The notes beneath the pieces were generated by a model. It made no database searches, was not told where the DNA came from, and saw only the letters and a list, made by a program, of their open reading frames with translations. Source: Bacillota bacterium (lineage in GTDB: Bacteria; Bacillota; Clostridia; Christensenellales; Christensenellaceae). Taken from it: a stretch of DNA of 64,000 nucleotides. The stretch covers positions 1 through 64,000 of the forward strand of contig JAEWMJ010000051.1 in the NCBI GenBank assembly GCA_023393165.1, read 5' to 3'. Positions 36,072-43,777 of the stretch are shown here, in pieces; position 1 is the first letter of the stretch; each line of letters starts with the position of its first letter. The position numbers and the translations under genes were made by a program.

Positions 36072-36448
36072 TATTCATCACCCTCCGTATAATAATCGTT
36101 TACCTGCACATATTCGGCCTTATGATTCTGCGCTTTTTCGTATTCGTATTTGTTCATCCGCAGAGTTGCGACAGTCGCATCATCCTCAGCGTATAAATAC
36201 CCGGCTAAACCGAACGGAAGAACTTTTCTGTTGATTGCATCCTCATACGGCAATTCATCAGATAATGTATCTATTTCCGGTATTTCCGTAAATTCCGCAT
36301 CTCCGTTATGCTTCCTGATCGAGTTGTTTACTTCAAAACAATCTGACAAGAGAAGGTTTATAACCGGTATCGCGGCATCCTGATACTCTGCGCTGTCCGC
36401 AGCAAACATCAGCGGCAATGCAAGGTTTAATAATTCGGTACCTGTCAT
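36071..36448 (-). CDS. Phage head-tail adaptor-like protein
   Basis: 125 aa, acidic, mostly helical, starting MTGTELLNLALPLMFAADSAEYQD. Small helical proteins in this position between capsid and nozzle genes act as the connector ring under the portal (gp4-type in P22). GAGGT before the ATG lies just after a GC-rich hairpin. The function is inferred from gene order. Confidence 0.65.
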   Translation of the reverse strand: MTGTELLNLALPLMFAADSAEYQDAAIPVINLLLSDCFEVNNSIRKHNGDAEFTEIPEIDTLSDELPYEDAINRKVLPFGLAGYLYAEDDATVATLRMNKYEYEKAQNHKAEYVQVNDYYTEGDE

Positions 36449-36466
36449 GTTAATACCTCAAAATTC

Positions 36467-36487
36467 GGGGAGGGGTATCCCCTCCCC
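36467..36487 (-). promoter_or_regulatory. GC-rich hairpin behind the capsid gene
   Basis: GGGGAGGGG and CCCCTCCCC pair perfectly around a three-base loop, ten bases after the capsid gene stop. No T-run follows, so it probably limits read-through or protects the capsid mRNA rather than ending transcription. Confidence 0.65.
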
Positions 36488-36496
36488 CGTAATGTC

Positions 36497-37591
36497 TTAT
36501 ACCACCTGGGTAAGTGTTGCCACGTCGGACGTGAACTTTGTCGCACTCAGTGCAACAGCCTTTATCGTTGCGGTCACGCCAGTGGTGAAAGCCGAAAGGT
36601 CGCAGTTTCCGCCCGTTGCGATCGTCTTTGCGGAGCTGGAATACCTGGGGTCCGTTTCGTCAACGGTATATTTGATTGCCGAAGCGCCCGCGGAATTCAG
36701 AATGAGTTGCTTGGCGCCGGACGTATAAGTGCCCGCCGAGGGGGCAGCCTGCTGCCCCGCGTTTGCCACAGCCGCGTAAAGTCCGTCCGATTTTGCTCCC
36801 AATACGAACGAGTCGTATATAAAGCGTCCTTCCAGCAATGCGCCGTTGATTCCCGGAGGATCCTGCTTCACAAAGTAATCCTGGATCTTCTTGGGCTGCA
36901 TGATCGCGTTTTTATGCGCGATCAAAAAGTGGCACTGCGTGGTTCCTTTGTACAGGTAATCGTCGGGCACGGGGATTACGCGCGCGCCCATGAACAGGCC
37001 AAGCTCGCCTTTTTCCAGAATGCGGCCGCCCAGAGCGTCCACGCCCATAAACTGGCTTGACAGCCTCAATGTGCCGAAGTTGCTCCAGCCGATCCAGATA
37101 TACCTGCCCTCAATGGGTACCTTTTTGTTGGAAACGTGCGTCATGCCCGCGCCGAGCACATCCACAATATCCGTCTTTGCCGGCGTGGTGCTGAGTGCGA
37201 GAATCTTTCCCGCCTGATCAGAAAACTGCTGCAGCGCATATTTGTCCATCTCGGGCGTTACCTGCTCTTTGATCTCAGCGTTCAGCATCTGCCCGGATTT
37301 TTTGGTGTTCTGCTGCATGGTCAGGTTGCCCTTGTCGATGGTGATGGAGAACGACCTGTCTTTTGTGAGGATCAGTTCCTGGTCGGAATCCTGCATTTCC
37401 TGGGGCGTTCCGTACCGGTTTGTCCCGCTCTTCTGGTAATCGTTCAGGGGCTGGGTGATGGGCGTCTGAATGTGTATAGACCGCACCCCCGTAAATTCAT
37501 AGTCCTTGTTTGTTTTTCCGTCCACGACGGATTCCTGCGTAAAAATCTGCGCTATTTTCTCTGAATATTTGGTTGCAAGATTGATTGCCAT
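36497..37591 (-). CDS. Phage major capsid protein with C-terminal Ig-like domain
   Basis: 364 aa. The N-terminal part (about 1-280; IQTPITQPLNDYQKSGTNRY, QFSDQAGKILALS, GRYIWIGWSNFGTLRLSSQF) has the look and gene position of a HK97-fold capsid protein. Residues about 290-364 resemble a chitobiase C-terminal/Fn3-like beta domain (KYTVDETDPRYSSSAKTI, ATIKAVALSATKFTSDVATL), which would decorate the capsid outside. GGGAAG precedes the ATG. The scaffold gene is upstream. Confidence 0.8.
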   Translation of the reverse strand: MAINLATKYSEKIAQIFTQESVVDGKTNKDYEFTGVRSIHIQTPITQPLNDYQKSGTNRYGTPQEMQDSDQELILTKDRSFSITIDKGNLTMQQNTKKSGQMLNAEIKEQVTPEMDKYALQQFSDQAGKILALSTTPAKTDIVDVLGAGMTHVSNKKVPIEGRYIWIGWSNFGTLRLSSQFMGVDALGGRILEKGELGLFMGARVIPVPDDYLYKGTTQCHFLIAHKNAIMQPKKIQDYFVKQDPPGINGALLEGRFIYDSFVLGAKSDGLYAAVANAGQQAAPSAGTYTSGAKQLILNSAGASAIKYTVDETDPRYSSSAKTIATGGNCDLSAFTTGVTATIKAVALSATKFTSDVATLTQVV

Positions 37592-37651
37592 ATATTATCT
37601 TCCCTTCTTTTAATACACTGCCTGCTCATACCCTGGCAAAAATTTTTAATC

Positions 37652-37688
37652 ATCCGCATCAACTTCCCATATGAAGTTGTATGCGGAT
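37652..37688 (-). promoter_or_regulatory. Hairpin in the leader of the capsid gene
   Basis: ATCCGCAT-C-AACTTC and GAAGTT-GT-ATGCGGAT pair over 14 positions with one small asymmetry. It lies 60 bases before the capsid start, in the 159-base scaffold-capsid gap, followed some ten bases on by AAAAATTTTT. Confidence 0.55.
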
Positions 37689-37700
37689 ACCTTCAGCAAG

Positions 37701-37746
37701 GGGGCGGCAGCGAAGCGTCGGACGGGGGAAAGGTTCCCCCGCCGAA
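37701..37746. repeat. Small palindromic repeat, copy C
   Basis: GGCAGCGAAGCGTCGGACGG followed by GGGAAAGGTTCCCCC. It shares the GCGAAGCG core and the GGAAAGGTTCCCCC end with copy D at 39541-39587, and the GGCAGCGAAGCGTCG block with repeat A. Confidence 0.5.
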
Positions 37747-37750
37747 CAAG

Positions 37751-38605
37751 TTATCCGCCCATAAGCCCTTCCAGGAACGGATCTGATGTTTCAACCCCGA
37801 CCGTCTTGACCGGGCCCGCGGCGATCTGCCTGTTTTTCTGGTTCTGCTGCATTGCCTTCAGCCTTTTGCCGTTTTCACGGATCAGGTAGCTCTGGTAGGC
37901 TACCACGGGAGATTCCCCTTTCTTGATCTCGCTGACAACTTCATCCGGCAGCTTATCCACATCCGGAAACCGCGTTTCGAAATCTGCGATATTCCTGCCG
38001 ATCCGCTCCCGCATCTCCTGCATAGCCCTGGCTCTTTCGTTTTGCCGCTGTGTTATCGCTGCCTGGCCGTTCTTAAACATTTCGTTTTCGTACGCCATTT
38101 CCGCGAAATACGCCGCCTGGTTTTCATCCATCCCATGGCCAATGAATTCCTGTTTTTTAGCATCTACGGTGTTGTACTTAACCATCTGGTCCAATCGGAT
38201 CAAAAACTGGTCTGTAGATAATCCGGCCTGCTGTGCAAGGCGTTCAATCGGGCCCATATACCGGTCGCGCGTTTCGCGCATCCTGTCGTAGTCAAGGCCT
38301 TTCTGGGCCGCCTGCAGGAGTTGCTCACGGGATAGTTCAACTTCCTGCTTGTTATATTTGACCTTGAACTTTTCCGGTATGGTTTCCGGTTTCGGTTCTG
38401 GTTCCGGCTGTGGTTCAGGCTCTGGTTGGCCCTCCGCTTTTTCCACGTCAGCCTCTTCCTGCGCTTCTGTCCAGTCGGATTCGTCCATCAGGTCCATGCC
38501 GGCCGCCGGTTCGCTTGGTATGCTTTCCGGTGCGGCCGCACCCGCCGCGCCGCCCTCCGCATCGAAGAACGGCATTAAATTCAATAATTTCTGTAATAGA
38601 TTCAT
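37751..38605 (-). CDS. Phage scaffolding protein, putative
   Basis: 284 aa, acidic and helical. The N-terminus is Glu/Ala/Pro-rich with a PEPEPQPEPEPKPE tract (about 60-75). The middle (SREQLLQAAQKGLDYDRMRE) and C-terminus (RLKAMQQNQKNRQIA) are typical of scaffolds encoded directly before the capsid gene. GGAGAAAAC precedes the ATG. It would direct capsid assembly and be removed before DNA packaging. The call rests on composition and location. Confidence 0.75.
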   Translation of the reverse strand: MNLLQKLLNLMPFFDAEGGAAGAAAPESIPSEPAAGMDLMDESDWTEAQEEADVEKAEGQPEPEPQPEPEPKPETIPEKFKVKYNKQEVELSREQLLQAAQKGLDYDRMRETRDRYMGPIERLAQQAGLSTDQFLIRLDQMVKYNTVDAKKQEFIGHGMDENQAAYFAEMAYENEMFKNGQAAITQRQNERARAMQEMRERIGRNIADFETRFPDVDKLPDEVVSEIKKGESPVVAYQSYLIRENGKRLKAMQQNQKNRQIAAGPVKTVGVETSDPFLEGLMGG

Positions 38606-38637
38606 GTTTTCTCCTTCCGGGCTCTGGTTGGCCCAAA

Positions 38638-38950
38638 CTCGGAGGGGAAACCTATCCCACTTTGCTATGGATTCACACGGCGTGTAAGTTATTCCCTATA
38701 GCCTGCACTTGTGTTTATCTCATGCTCAGCGAAAACTGCGCTCCCTTCGTCGCCGTTTAGGCGCGGTCACTCCGTTTTCCCCTTCCGACACTTCGCGCTT
38801 CCGCGCTTCGCTGCCCACTTCGTTATGGGCTCGCGGTTCAATCAACTGCGCTCATTTCCGCTCGCCTCATACTCAGTGAGTGTTCGCCTCTCTTCATCCG
38901 CCATCGGGCGGCGGTCGGCTCCGCTCCGGCCCTACTGCGCTTCGATCTGT
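38638..38950 (-). repeat. Structured intergenic repeat, copy B (with partial second unit)
   Basis: The 419-base gap before the scaffold gene is filled by sequence homologous to repeat A (25373-25600). A second partial unit lies at about 38875-38950, recognisable by its CATCCGCC...GGCGGCGG hairpin and CTCAGTGAG arm. Hairpins are kept although the bases differ, for example GCAGTTT..ACTG in A and GCGCAGTTTTCGCTG in B. No ORF or promoter is evident inside. Confidence 0.65.
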
Positions 38951-39024
38951 ATTTCCGGTGAATCCGCCCGGGTTTCATATGGCAAACCCATGCGGATTTC
39001 CATCTTTTATTGATCTAAACGGCT

Positions 39025-39177
39025 TTATTTGATTCGGGCGATATGTCTCCCGCTCTGGTTGGCGGGTTTATAGTTGCTCCATATTCTTGCCGCGGCATTG
39101 GTCGCTTTCCATCCTCCGGCATTCACCGGCTTTCCGGTACCCCTTTGGATCCGCGGGCGTTTATATGCCGTAAACAT
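39025..39177 (-). CDS. Small basic phage protein
   Basis: 50 aa, starting MFTAYKRPRIQRGTGKP and ending SGRHIARIK; strongly basic. Its ATG overlaps the stop of the zinc-ribbon gene (TAATG), so it should be translated by coupling. No family recognised; the sequence between portal and scaffold genes is otherwise too regular to be non-coding. Confidence 0.6.
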   Translation of the reverse strand: MFTAYKRPRIQRGTGKPVNAGGWKATNAAARIWSNYKPANQSGRHIARIK

Positions 39178-39320
39178 TATGAATTCTCCTGGGTTTCCGG
39201 TTTCTTATCCGGTTTGTAGTTCTCACACTGTTTGTTTTTACATTCGTTCTGCGGAATTCGAACGCCGTCTACAAACTTAGGGCGGACAAACATTTCAAGT
39301 CCGCATTTTGGACATTTCAT
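39177..39320 (-). CDS. Small zinc-ribbon phage protein
   Basis: 47 aa. Two Cys pairs, CPKC (Cys3, Cys6) and ECKNKQC (Cys27, Cys32), form a likely zinc ribbon. The ATG overlaps the portal stop (ATGA), and the basic 50-residue gene is coupled behind it. The role is unknown; small ribbon proteins next to portal genes are common in Clostridia phages. Confidence 0.7.
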   Translation of the reverse strand: MKCPKCGLEMFVRPKFVDGVRIPQNECKNKQCENYKPDKKPETQENS

Positions 39321-41161
39321 CCAAGCACACCTCTCTTTTTTAAAATTTCAATAATATGGACTTTGTCCTCCGCCGAATACGGAAGTGCTTCCAGCATCTT
39401 TTTAATCTGGTCCGGACTCAGCGTGGCCAATTCGTCTATGAGTTGTTTCATTTGACCGGTTTCAGAATCCTGCGGAGCCTCTCCCGCATTCAATCCATCC
39501 GCAGCAGCTCCCAATTCGGAGACGCCGCGGACGCCTTCGGCAAGTGGAGGGCGCGAAGCGCCGGAAGGAGGAAAGGTTCCCCCTACGGGATTGATCCCAG
39601 CCGTTTCACTTGCCGGCGGCTGCATTGCCTTTATCTGGCTTATCAGCATCTGTTTGTTCTTGATCACGCCGTCCGGGAGCATCTCCAAATAGGTCGTCGC
39701 GCTGGGAATGATCCTTTTTGCGTACAGGTTGTCCAGTGTCTGGATCTGCATGATCTCGCTCCAATAAGATCCCTGGCCCACGTCCACTTTCAGGTTCACA
39801 GTGCAGTTTTCCAAATGCGAAAAATCGAACTCCACCACCGCTTTGTTCCCGTTCTCGTCAGTGATCTCAATTTCACGCACGCCGTAGTGCACCCGCATCA
39901 TGTCAATATAACTGCGAATGTACCCTTCCACACAGTTGTAAAAATCAAGCCGCTGCATGTCCAGCTGTATGCGCGCCTGATTCTGGACAGTTATGATGGC
40001 GCTTGTGTTGTCCGGTTCAACGTTTCCCAGGGCGGTTTCATTCGCACCCATCAGGTCCTTGGTCTGCGTAATTGTGGAATTGATCAGATTGGGAACGCTG
40101 GCGCTCATATCGGCAGCCTGGAAATTGGCAAACAGGGCGTCGTTCGGATTCCCGACCACCTTGACCGCGCTGCCGATCCGGTTATCCCACCCGCCCGGTA
40201 TTTTTGTCGCGTCGTATATAATCTTTGGAAACGCCGTCCGCGCGGTAAACATCATTGCCATGGCGTACATCTTATTCACAAATATCTGGTTTTGAATCTT
40301 GCCGGTCAGCGGAGCAACGCCGTGGTATGAATTTTTTACAACTTCCCAGCTCATCCAGGAAAGCGGATACCTCCTGTAATCCGTATCCCAAGGCTTTTTC
40401 ACAAGCGCTGTCTGGGTAGATTTCACCATACGTACGCTTTTCACCATTTTTCCGTTTACTGTCTTTTTCACTTTCCACATTTTCAGCAGCACGGTCGTAT
40501 AGTTTTTATCGTAATTCTTCTCTTCGTTCATATAGATGCAGTCGTTGTCCGGTACGATACTCTCTATATCGTCCCCGCCCATTCCGTTTTCCTTGGCCTC
40601 TTCCTTTACGTTTTCAGTCAGCGCGCGGTATACGACGATGATGTACGGCTGTTTTTGCGGATCGTTTTCCGAAGGATCCCCGAATACCACATTGGTGTTG
40701 TCTATTACGTCCGTGCGGATCTGGCCTTCATATATGCCGTCCGTTTCGGCTTCCACGTCAAACCAATTGTAAAAGCAGCAGTCTCCATCCACCGCGGCGT
40801 TCCGTATGGCCCTGCGGTTCTTGAACTGCATGTTCTCGCGTTCCAGGATGTTCAGGATCTCCTGCGATACCGCCTTCTGCACGCTTTCCAATTCCTGCGC
40901 ATTGCCGCCCTTAAACTCCACGTTAGCCGCGATATCGTCGGAAATCAGCATGGCAATGTAAAAATTGACCACGGGTTTCAGAAAGTTGAAAACGGGCTTG
41001 TCCAGGTCGGGAGCGTTGACGCCTTCCCATTGCTTGTCGTTGTAAAAGTTGTTGTTGCGTTCCACCGTCTCGTAAAGGCCGCCGTCGAATATACCCGCAT
41101 TGTACGCAATACCGTCCTGGTACTCTTTCCAAATCTCATCCGGTCTTTGTTTAATCTTCAC
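39317..41161 (-). CDS. Phage portal protein (P22-like size; GTG start)
   Basis: 614 aa. It starts at GTG 41161 with AAAGGAG seven bases upstream. The N-terminal region has FNFLKPVVNFYIAMLISDDI, the middle ALTENVKEEAKENGMGGDD and the long helix MRVHYGVREIEITDENGNK, as in large portals of short-tailed phages. The dodecameric portal forms the DNA entry gate. Near residues 525-545 the reading frame passes through a palindromic repeat (copy D), which encodes GGTFPPSGASRPPLAEGVRG in a disordered C-terminal part. The start overlaps the preceding small gene by 11 bases. Confidence 0.88.
   Translation of the reverse strand: MKIKQRPDEIWKEYQDGIAYNAGIFDGGLYETVERNNNFYNDKQWEGVNAPDLDKPVFNFLKPVVNFYIAMLISDDIAANVEFKGGNAQELESVQKAVSQEILNILERENMQFKNRRAIRNAAVDGDCCFYNWFDVEAETDGIYEGQIRTDVIDNTNVVFGDPSENDPQKQPYIIVVYRALTENVKEEAKENGMGGDDIESIVPDNDCIYMNEEKNYDKNYTTVLLKMWKVKKTVNGKMVKSVRMVKSTQTALVKKPWDTDYRRYPLSWMSWEVVKNSYHGVAPLTGKIQNQIFVNKMYAMAMMFTARTAFPKIIYDATKIPGGWDNRIGSAVKVVGNPNDALFANFQAADMSASVPNLINSTITQTKDLMGANETALGNVEPDNTSAIITVQNQARIQLDMQRLDFYNCVEGYIRSYIDMMRVHYGVREIEITDENGNKAVVEFDFSHLENCTVNLKVDVGQGSYWSEIMQIQTLDNLYAKRIIPSATTYLEMLPDGVIKNKQMLISQIKAMQPPASETAGINPVGGTFPPSGASRPPLAEGVRGVSELGAAADGLNAGEAPQDSETGQMKQLIDELATLSPDQIKKMLEALPYSAEDKVHIIEILKKRGVLG
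39541..39587. repeat. Small palindromic repeat, copy D, inside the portal gene
   Basis: GGGCGCGAAGCGCCGGAAGG followed by AGGAAAGGTTCCCCC. It is related to copy C (37701-37746), same orientation, and is read in frame by the portal gene. Confidence 0.5.
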
Positions 41162-41369
41162 CGTTCTGCTCCTTTCCGGTATAGTTGAGTATGTTGTTCA
41201 GCTGCCGGATGCGCTCCTCTTCACGCTTTTTTTCTCCGGCACCGTCCTTTTCATCGGGGGCAGCGGGCGGCGGAGGATAATCCGCCCGCTTTGCAGCGTC
41301 AAAAGGCTGCCGTATATGCGCCCCCAGCACAAAAGCCGCCAATATTCCAATGATCCATACAATTTCCAT
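41151..41369 (-). CDS. Small phage membrane protein with coiled coil
   Basis: 72 aa from the ATG at 41369. The frame is open to 41432, but that ATG overlaps the -10 box of promoter copy 4, whereas 41369 has GGAG eight bases upstream. The protein has one membrane segment (EIVWIIGILAAFVLG) and a charged tail EKKREEERIRQLNNIL. Its end overlaps the portal start. It could help anchor or assemble the portal, but nothing proves it. Confidence 0.65.
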   Translation of the reverse strand: MEIVWIIGILAAFVLGAHIRQPFDAAKRADYPPPPAAPDEKDGAGEKKREEERIRQLNNILNYTGKEQNGED

Positions 41370-41425
41370 AACCATATCTCCGTTTTTAATATCCACTGCT
41401 TCCTTGTTATCTTCACTGACAAGGT

Positions 41426-41454
41426 AACACATTAGGTGTGTCAGTTATCGTCAA
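41426..41454 (-). promoter_or_regulatory. Phage repeat promoter, copy 4 (portal unit)
   Basis: Minus strand: TTGACG, ATAACTGACA in a 17-base spacer, TGTGTT as a weak -10. It lies just after the terminase terminator and heads the portal, scaffold and capsid genes. Confidence 0.8.
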
Positions 41455-41476
41455 CTTTTATAGTTTTATTTCTTTT

Positions 41477-41504
41477 AAAAAAGAGGCTTACGTACGTAAA
41501 CCCC
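41477..41504 (-). terminator. Terminator behind the terminase genes
   Basis: On the minus strand GGGGTTTAC pairs with GTAAGCCTC (G-U pairs included) around GTAC, followed by six T, about 45 bases after the terminase stop. Confidence 0.75.
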
Positions 41505-41549
41505 ATAAAAGAAAATTGCAATGATATTAAAAGACAGCTAATTCCTTTT

Positions 41550-42896
41550 TCACCTGCCGTATCCTACGAAATTATCCACCTGATTGTTATACGGTACTTG
41601 TCCTTCATTAAACTGCGCCGTTATTATCGCCGGCAGCGGCCTGCCCGAGACAAAGTAGCGTATGGCATCCGGCGCATGAGTTACATCGTGCGGTTCCGCC
41701 GCACAGTCGTTCGGATTCTTCTCGTCAAACTGTATCGCCGGCAGATTTTCAATCAGGTTTATGCAGTTATCAAATATCCGCAGGTTGGCAATCGTCTTCC
41801 CTTGCTCGTCCTTAAACGGCTTCAGCCATTCATGCAGTCCGTACCACCCCTGAACACGGTCGTTTGAGACCTTGTACAGGTATATGCCTTTTTCCGCAAA
41901 CCACTCTGCAGTGCTTTTACCCGTATCGCTGTGGCGGTTCCACAAGTCGGGCGGAGCGTAATACGCTTCTATATTTTCGTCTGCAAGCGCTTTGATTGCC
42001 TCTGCCGCGTCCGTAACGATCAGCCCTTTCCGGTACAGTTCCCTGTACACATATGCACGCCCCTGCCCGTCCACCGCTATCCAGTAACAGGCCAGCATGT
42101 CCAGCCCAAAATCCAGCGCAACATACCGCCGCCAGTGAACAGGAATTTCAAACGGACGCATCACATGGATATCCCGCCGGAATTCCCCGAAGTACTGCCC
42201 GATAAATATATCCCAATCTCCGTCCAGGTACGCCTTGCGGCGGGCTTCGTCCGGTATGCTTTCCAGATTTCGGACGTAATCCGGGTCGTTCTCCATCACA
42301 AAAAGGTTGTCGTAAACCTTTGAAGGTATAAATACAAAATCCTCCGGCCGCTCGGCACGTTCGTATTTGCGCGATATAAAAAGCCTCTTCACCCAGTTAT
42401 GCCCTACGCCTCCGGGGTTGCAGGTAAAGTACATCCTGGGCGTGAATGGCTTTTTACACATGCCGGAAAGCCTGCTGCACTCGGTCAGAGCCGTGTACTG
42501 AAATTCGGTAAACTGCGTCGCTTCCTCCATGAATATCACGTCATAGGACTGCCCCTGGTATTGCAGCACGTCCCTTTCGTTGTCGCAGTACCCAAGTTTT
42601 ATGCGGCTGCTGTTGGGAAACAAAAATTCTTTTGTGGAATCCTTGTATACGGCCGCGTCTTTCAGCAGGACGCACAGCGGATTGATATGGTTCTCCCGCA
42701 GTTCTGGCAGCGTCCGCCGCAAAAGCAGAATCTGAATGCCCGGATAAGTCAACGAGAGAAGTGAGGCTTTGGTCCTGGCCGCCCAGCTTTTGCCGCCGCC
42801 CCGCGCGCCCCCGTACGCGATCCGCCGGGCAGTGCATTTAAAAAATTCAATCTGCGGTGGGTATGGCTGCTGTATTTGAAGCGCTATTTCCCCCAT
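41550..42896 (-). CDS. Phage terminase large subunit (ATPase/nuclease)
   Basis: 448 aa. Walker A GGARGGGKSWAARTK (about 33-47) and Walker B YDVIFMEEATQF mark the packaging ATPase. The nuclease half opens with YVALDFGLDMLACYW and contains a later Asp-rich stretch (DVTHAPDAIRYF). It docks on the portal and pumps DNA into the head. GGAGAG precedes the ATG and the gene overlaps the small-subunit stop by 13 bases. Confidence 0.95.
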   Translation of the reverse strand: MGEIALQIQQPYPPQIEFFKCTARRIAYGGARGGGKSWAARTKASLLSLTYPGIQILLLRRTLPELRENHINPLCVLLKDAAVYKDSTKEFLFPNSSRIKLGYCDNERDVLQYQGQSYDVIFMEEATQFTEFQYTALTECSRLSGMCKKPFTPRMYFTCNPGGVGHNWVKRLFISRKYERAERPEDFVFIPSKVYDNLFVMENDPDYVRNLESIPDEARRKAYLDGDWDIFIGQYFGEFRRDIHVMRPFEIPVHWRRYVALDFGLDMLACYWIAVDGQGRAYVYRELYRKGLIVTDAAEAIKALADENIEAYYAPPDLWNRHSDTGKSTAEWFAEKGIYLYKVSNDRVQGWYGLHEWLKPFKDEQGKTIANLRIFDNCINLIENLPAIQFDEKNPNDCAAEPHDVTHAPDAIRYFVSGRPLPAIITAQFNEGQVPYNNQVDNFVGYGR

Positions 42897-43423
42897 TCTT
42901 CGATCTCTCCTTTAAGATCAACCGTAATATTCACATCGCCGCTATGCTCCGGTTTATCTTTCATCATACCCAGATGCCGCATCAGCAGCTCCAGTGCCTT
43001 CATTTTGTCATACGCCTTTATTTCGATGCCGCTTGTGCTCATCTTTATGCCGGCGAGCGCCGGAAGTTTTGACTGGTCAATGTCCTCCGTACTTTTTATA
43101 TTGACGCGTTTTACCTCGACCGGGTTTCCCGCCTTGTCCAGCCCTTCCCCGATATCCACCGTTGCAAAATCTGAAGCGTTTGCGAACGCGATTGCGGCCA
43201 GTTCCGCCAGAATATCTTCCTCAGCTATATCTATACGCTTCCTTCTCCTCTTCATCAGTTCCTCAATGCGTTTTTTTACATCGTCCCTTGCCATGAGTGC
43301 ATACGCTTGCCGGTTTGCATACTTTCCGGCAAATCCGGCGCGTATGCAGGCTTGTGTCGCGTTAAGGTCCACCAGGTATTCGTGGCAGAATATTTCATGC
43401 TTGTCGTTTTTTAATACTGGCAT
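42884..43423 (-). CDS. Phage terminase small subunit
   Basis: 179 aa. The start MPVLKNDKHEIFCHEYLVDL and the stretch NATQACIRAGFAGKYANRQA form the terminase_2-type helix-turn-helix that recognises the packaging site. It is followed by a coiled oligomerisation part with KKRIEELMKRRRKRID. GGGAGG precedes the ATG. It is translationally linked to the large subunit. Confidence 0.92.
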   Translation of the reverse strand: MPVLKNDKHEIFCHEYLVDLNATQACIRAGFAGKYANRQAYALMARDDVKKRIEELMKRRRKRIDIAEEDILAELAAIAFANASDFATVDIGEGLDKAGNPVEVKRVNIKSTEDIDQSKLPALAGIKMSTSGIEIKAYDKMKALELLMRHLGMMKDKPEHSGDVNITVDLKGEIEEWGK

Positions 43424-43506
43424 AGCTCACCGCCTCCCTAAACTGCCTCAGCGTCACAATAACACAAATGCCCGGCCTCTTCCATGCAAAGGTTTCTGAT
43501 CTTCCT

Positions 43507-43605
43507 CTATATCTCAAGGGGCCGGTTGCTGTAATCCCTGCAGGTAAAGTAAATGAACCCCTGCTTGATGTACGGCGTCCAAATCCCCCGCATTTTCTTA
43601 AACAT
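43507..43605 (-). CDS. Very small phage protein upstream of the terminase
   Basis: 32 aa, MFKKMRGIWTPYIKQGFIYF followed by TCRDYSNRPLEI. GGGGGAG lies eight bases before the ATG. It lies between promoter copy 5 and the terminase small subunit and would be on the same transcript. Codon use and the ribosome site support translation. No family recognised. Confidence 0.5.
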   Translation of the reverse strand: MFKKMRGIWTPYIKQGFIYFTCRDYSNRPLEI

Positions 43606-43606
43606 A

Positions 43607-43688
43607 TTGCAAACTCCCCCTTTTTTTGGTATTATTGTGTCGTGAATCTATATACACCTTGGGGCGGCCCGGAGCCGCTCTTTTTTTA
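43607..43688 (+). ncRNA. Possible short antisense RNA with its own promoter and terminator
   Basis: TTGCAA (43607-43612) and TATTAT (43630-43635) with a 17-base spacer could start a rightward transcript near 43642. A hairpin GGGCGGC/GCCGCTC (one G-U) at 43662-43680 followed by seven T ends it, giving about 45 nt. It would be antisense to the leader of the terminase transcript. Only sequence signals support it. Confidence 0.35.
43661..43688 (+). terminator. Rightward terminator in the terminase leader
   Basis: GGGGCGGC and GCCGCTC form the stem around CCGGA or similar, followed by TTTTTTT. No rightward gene precedes it. Confidence 0.65.
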
Positions 43689-43731
43689 TTGCCGCATTTA
43701 TCCCGAAACGCCCCCTCCCTTTATGAACCAT

Positions 43732-43760
43732 ACCATAATACTGCTTTCAGTTATCGTCAA
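43732..43760 (-). promoter_or_regulatory. Phage repeat promoter, copy 5 (terminase unit)
   Basis: Minus strand: TTGACG, ATAACTGAAA in a 17-base spacer, TATGGT. It lies directly after the truncated phage gene, where late transcription would begin. Confidence 0.85.
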
Positions 43761-43777
43761 GTTGCGCAAAAGGACGG

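Noticed and set aside
39356..40330. Long plus-strand frame (324 codons) opposite the portal gene
   Set aside because: Antisense shadow; no start signal and no protein-like pattern.
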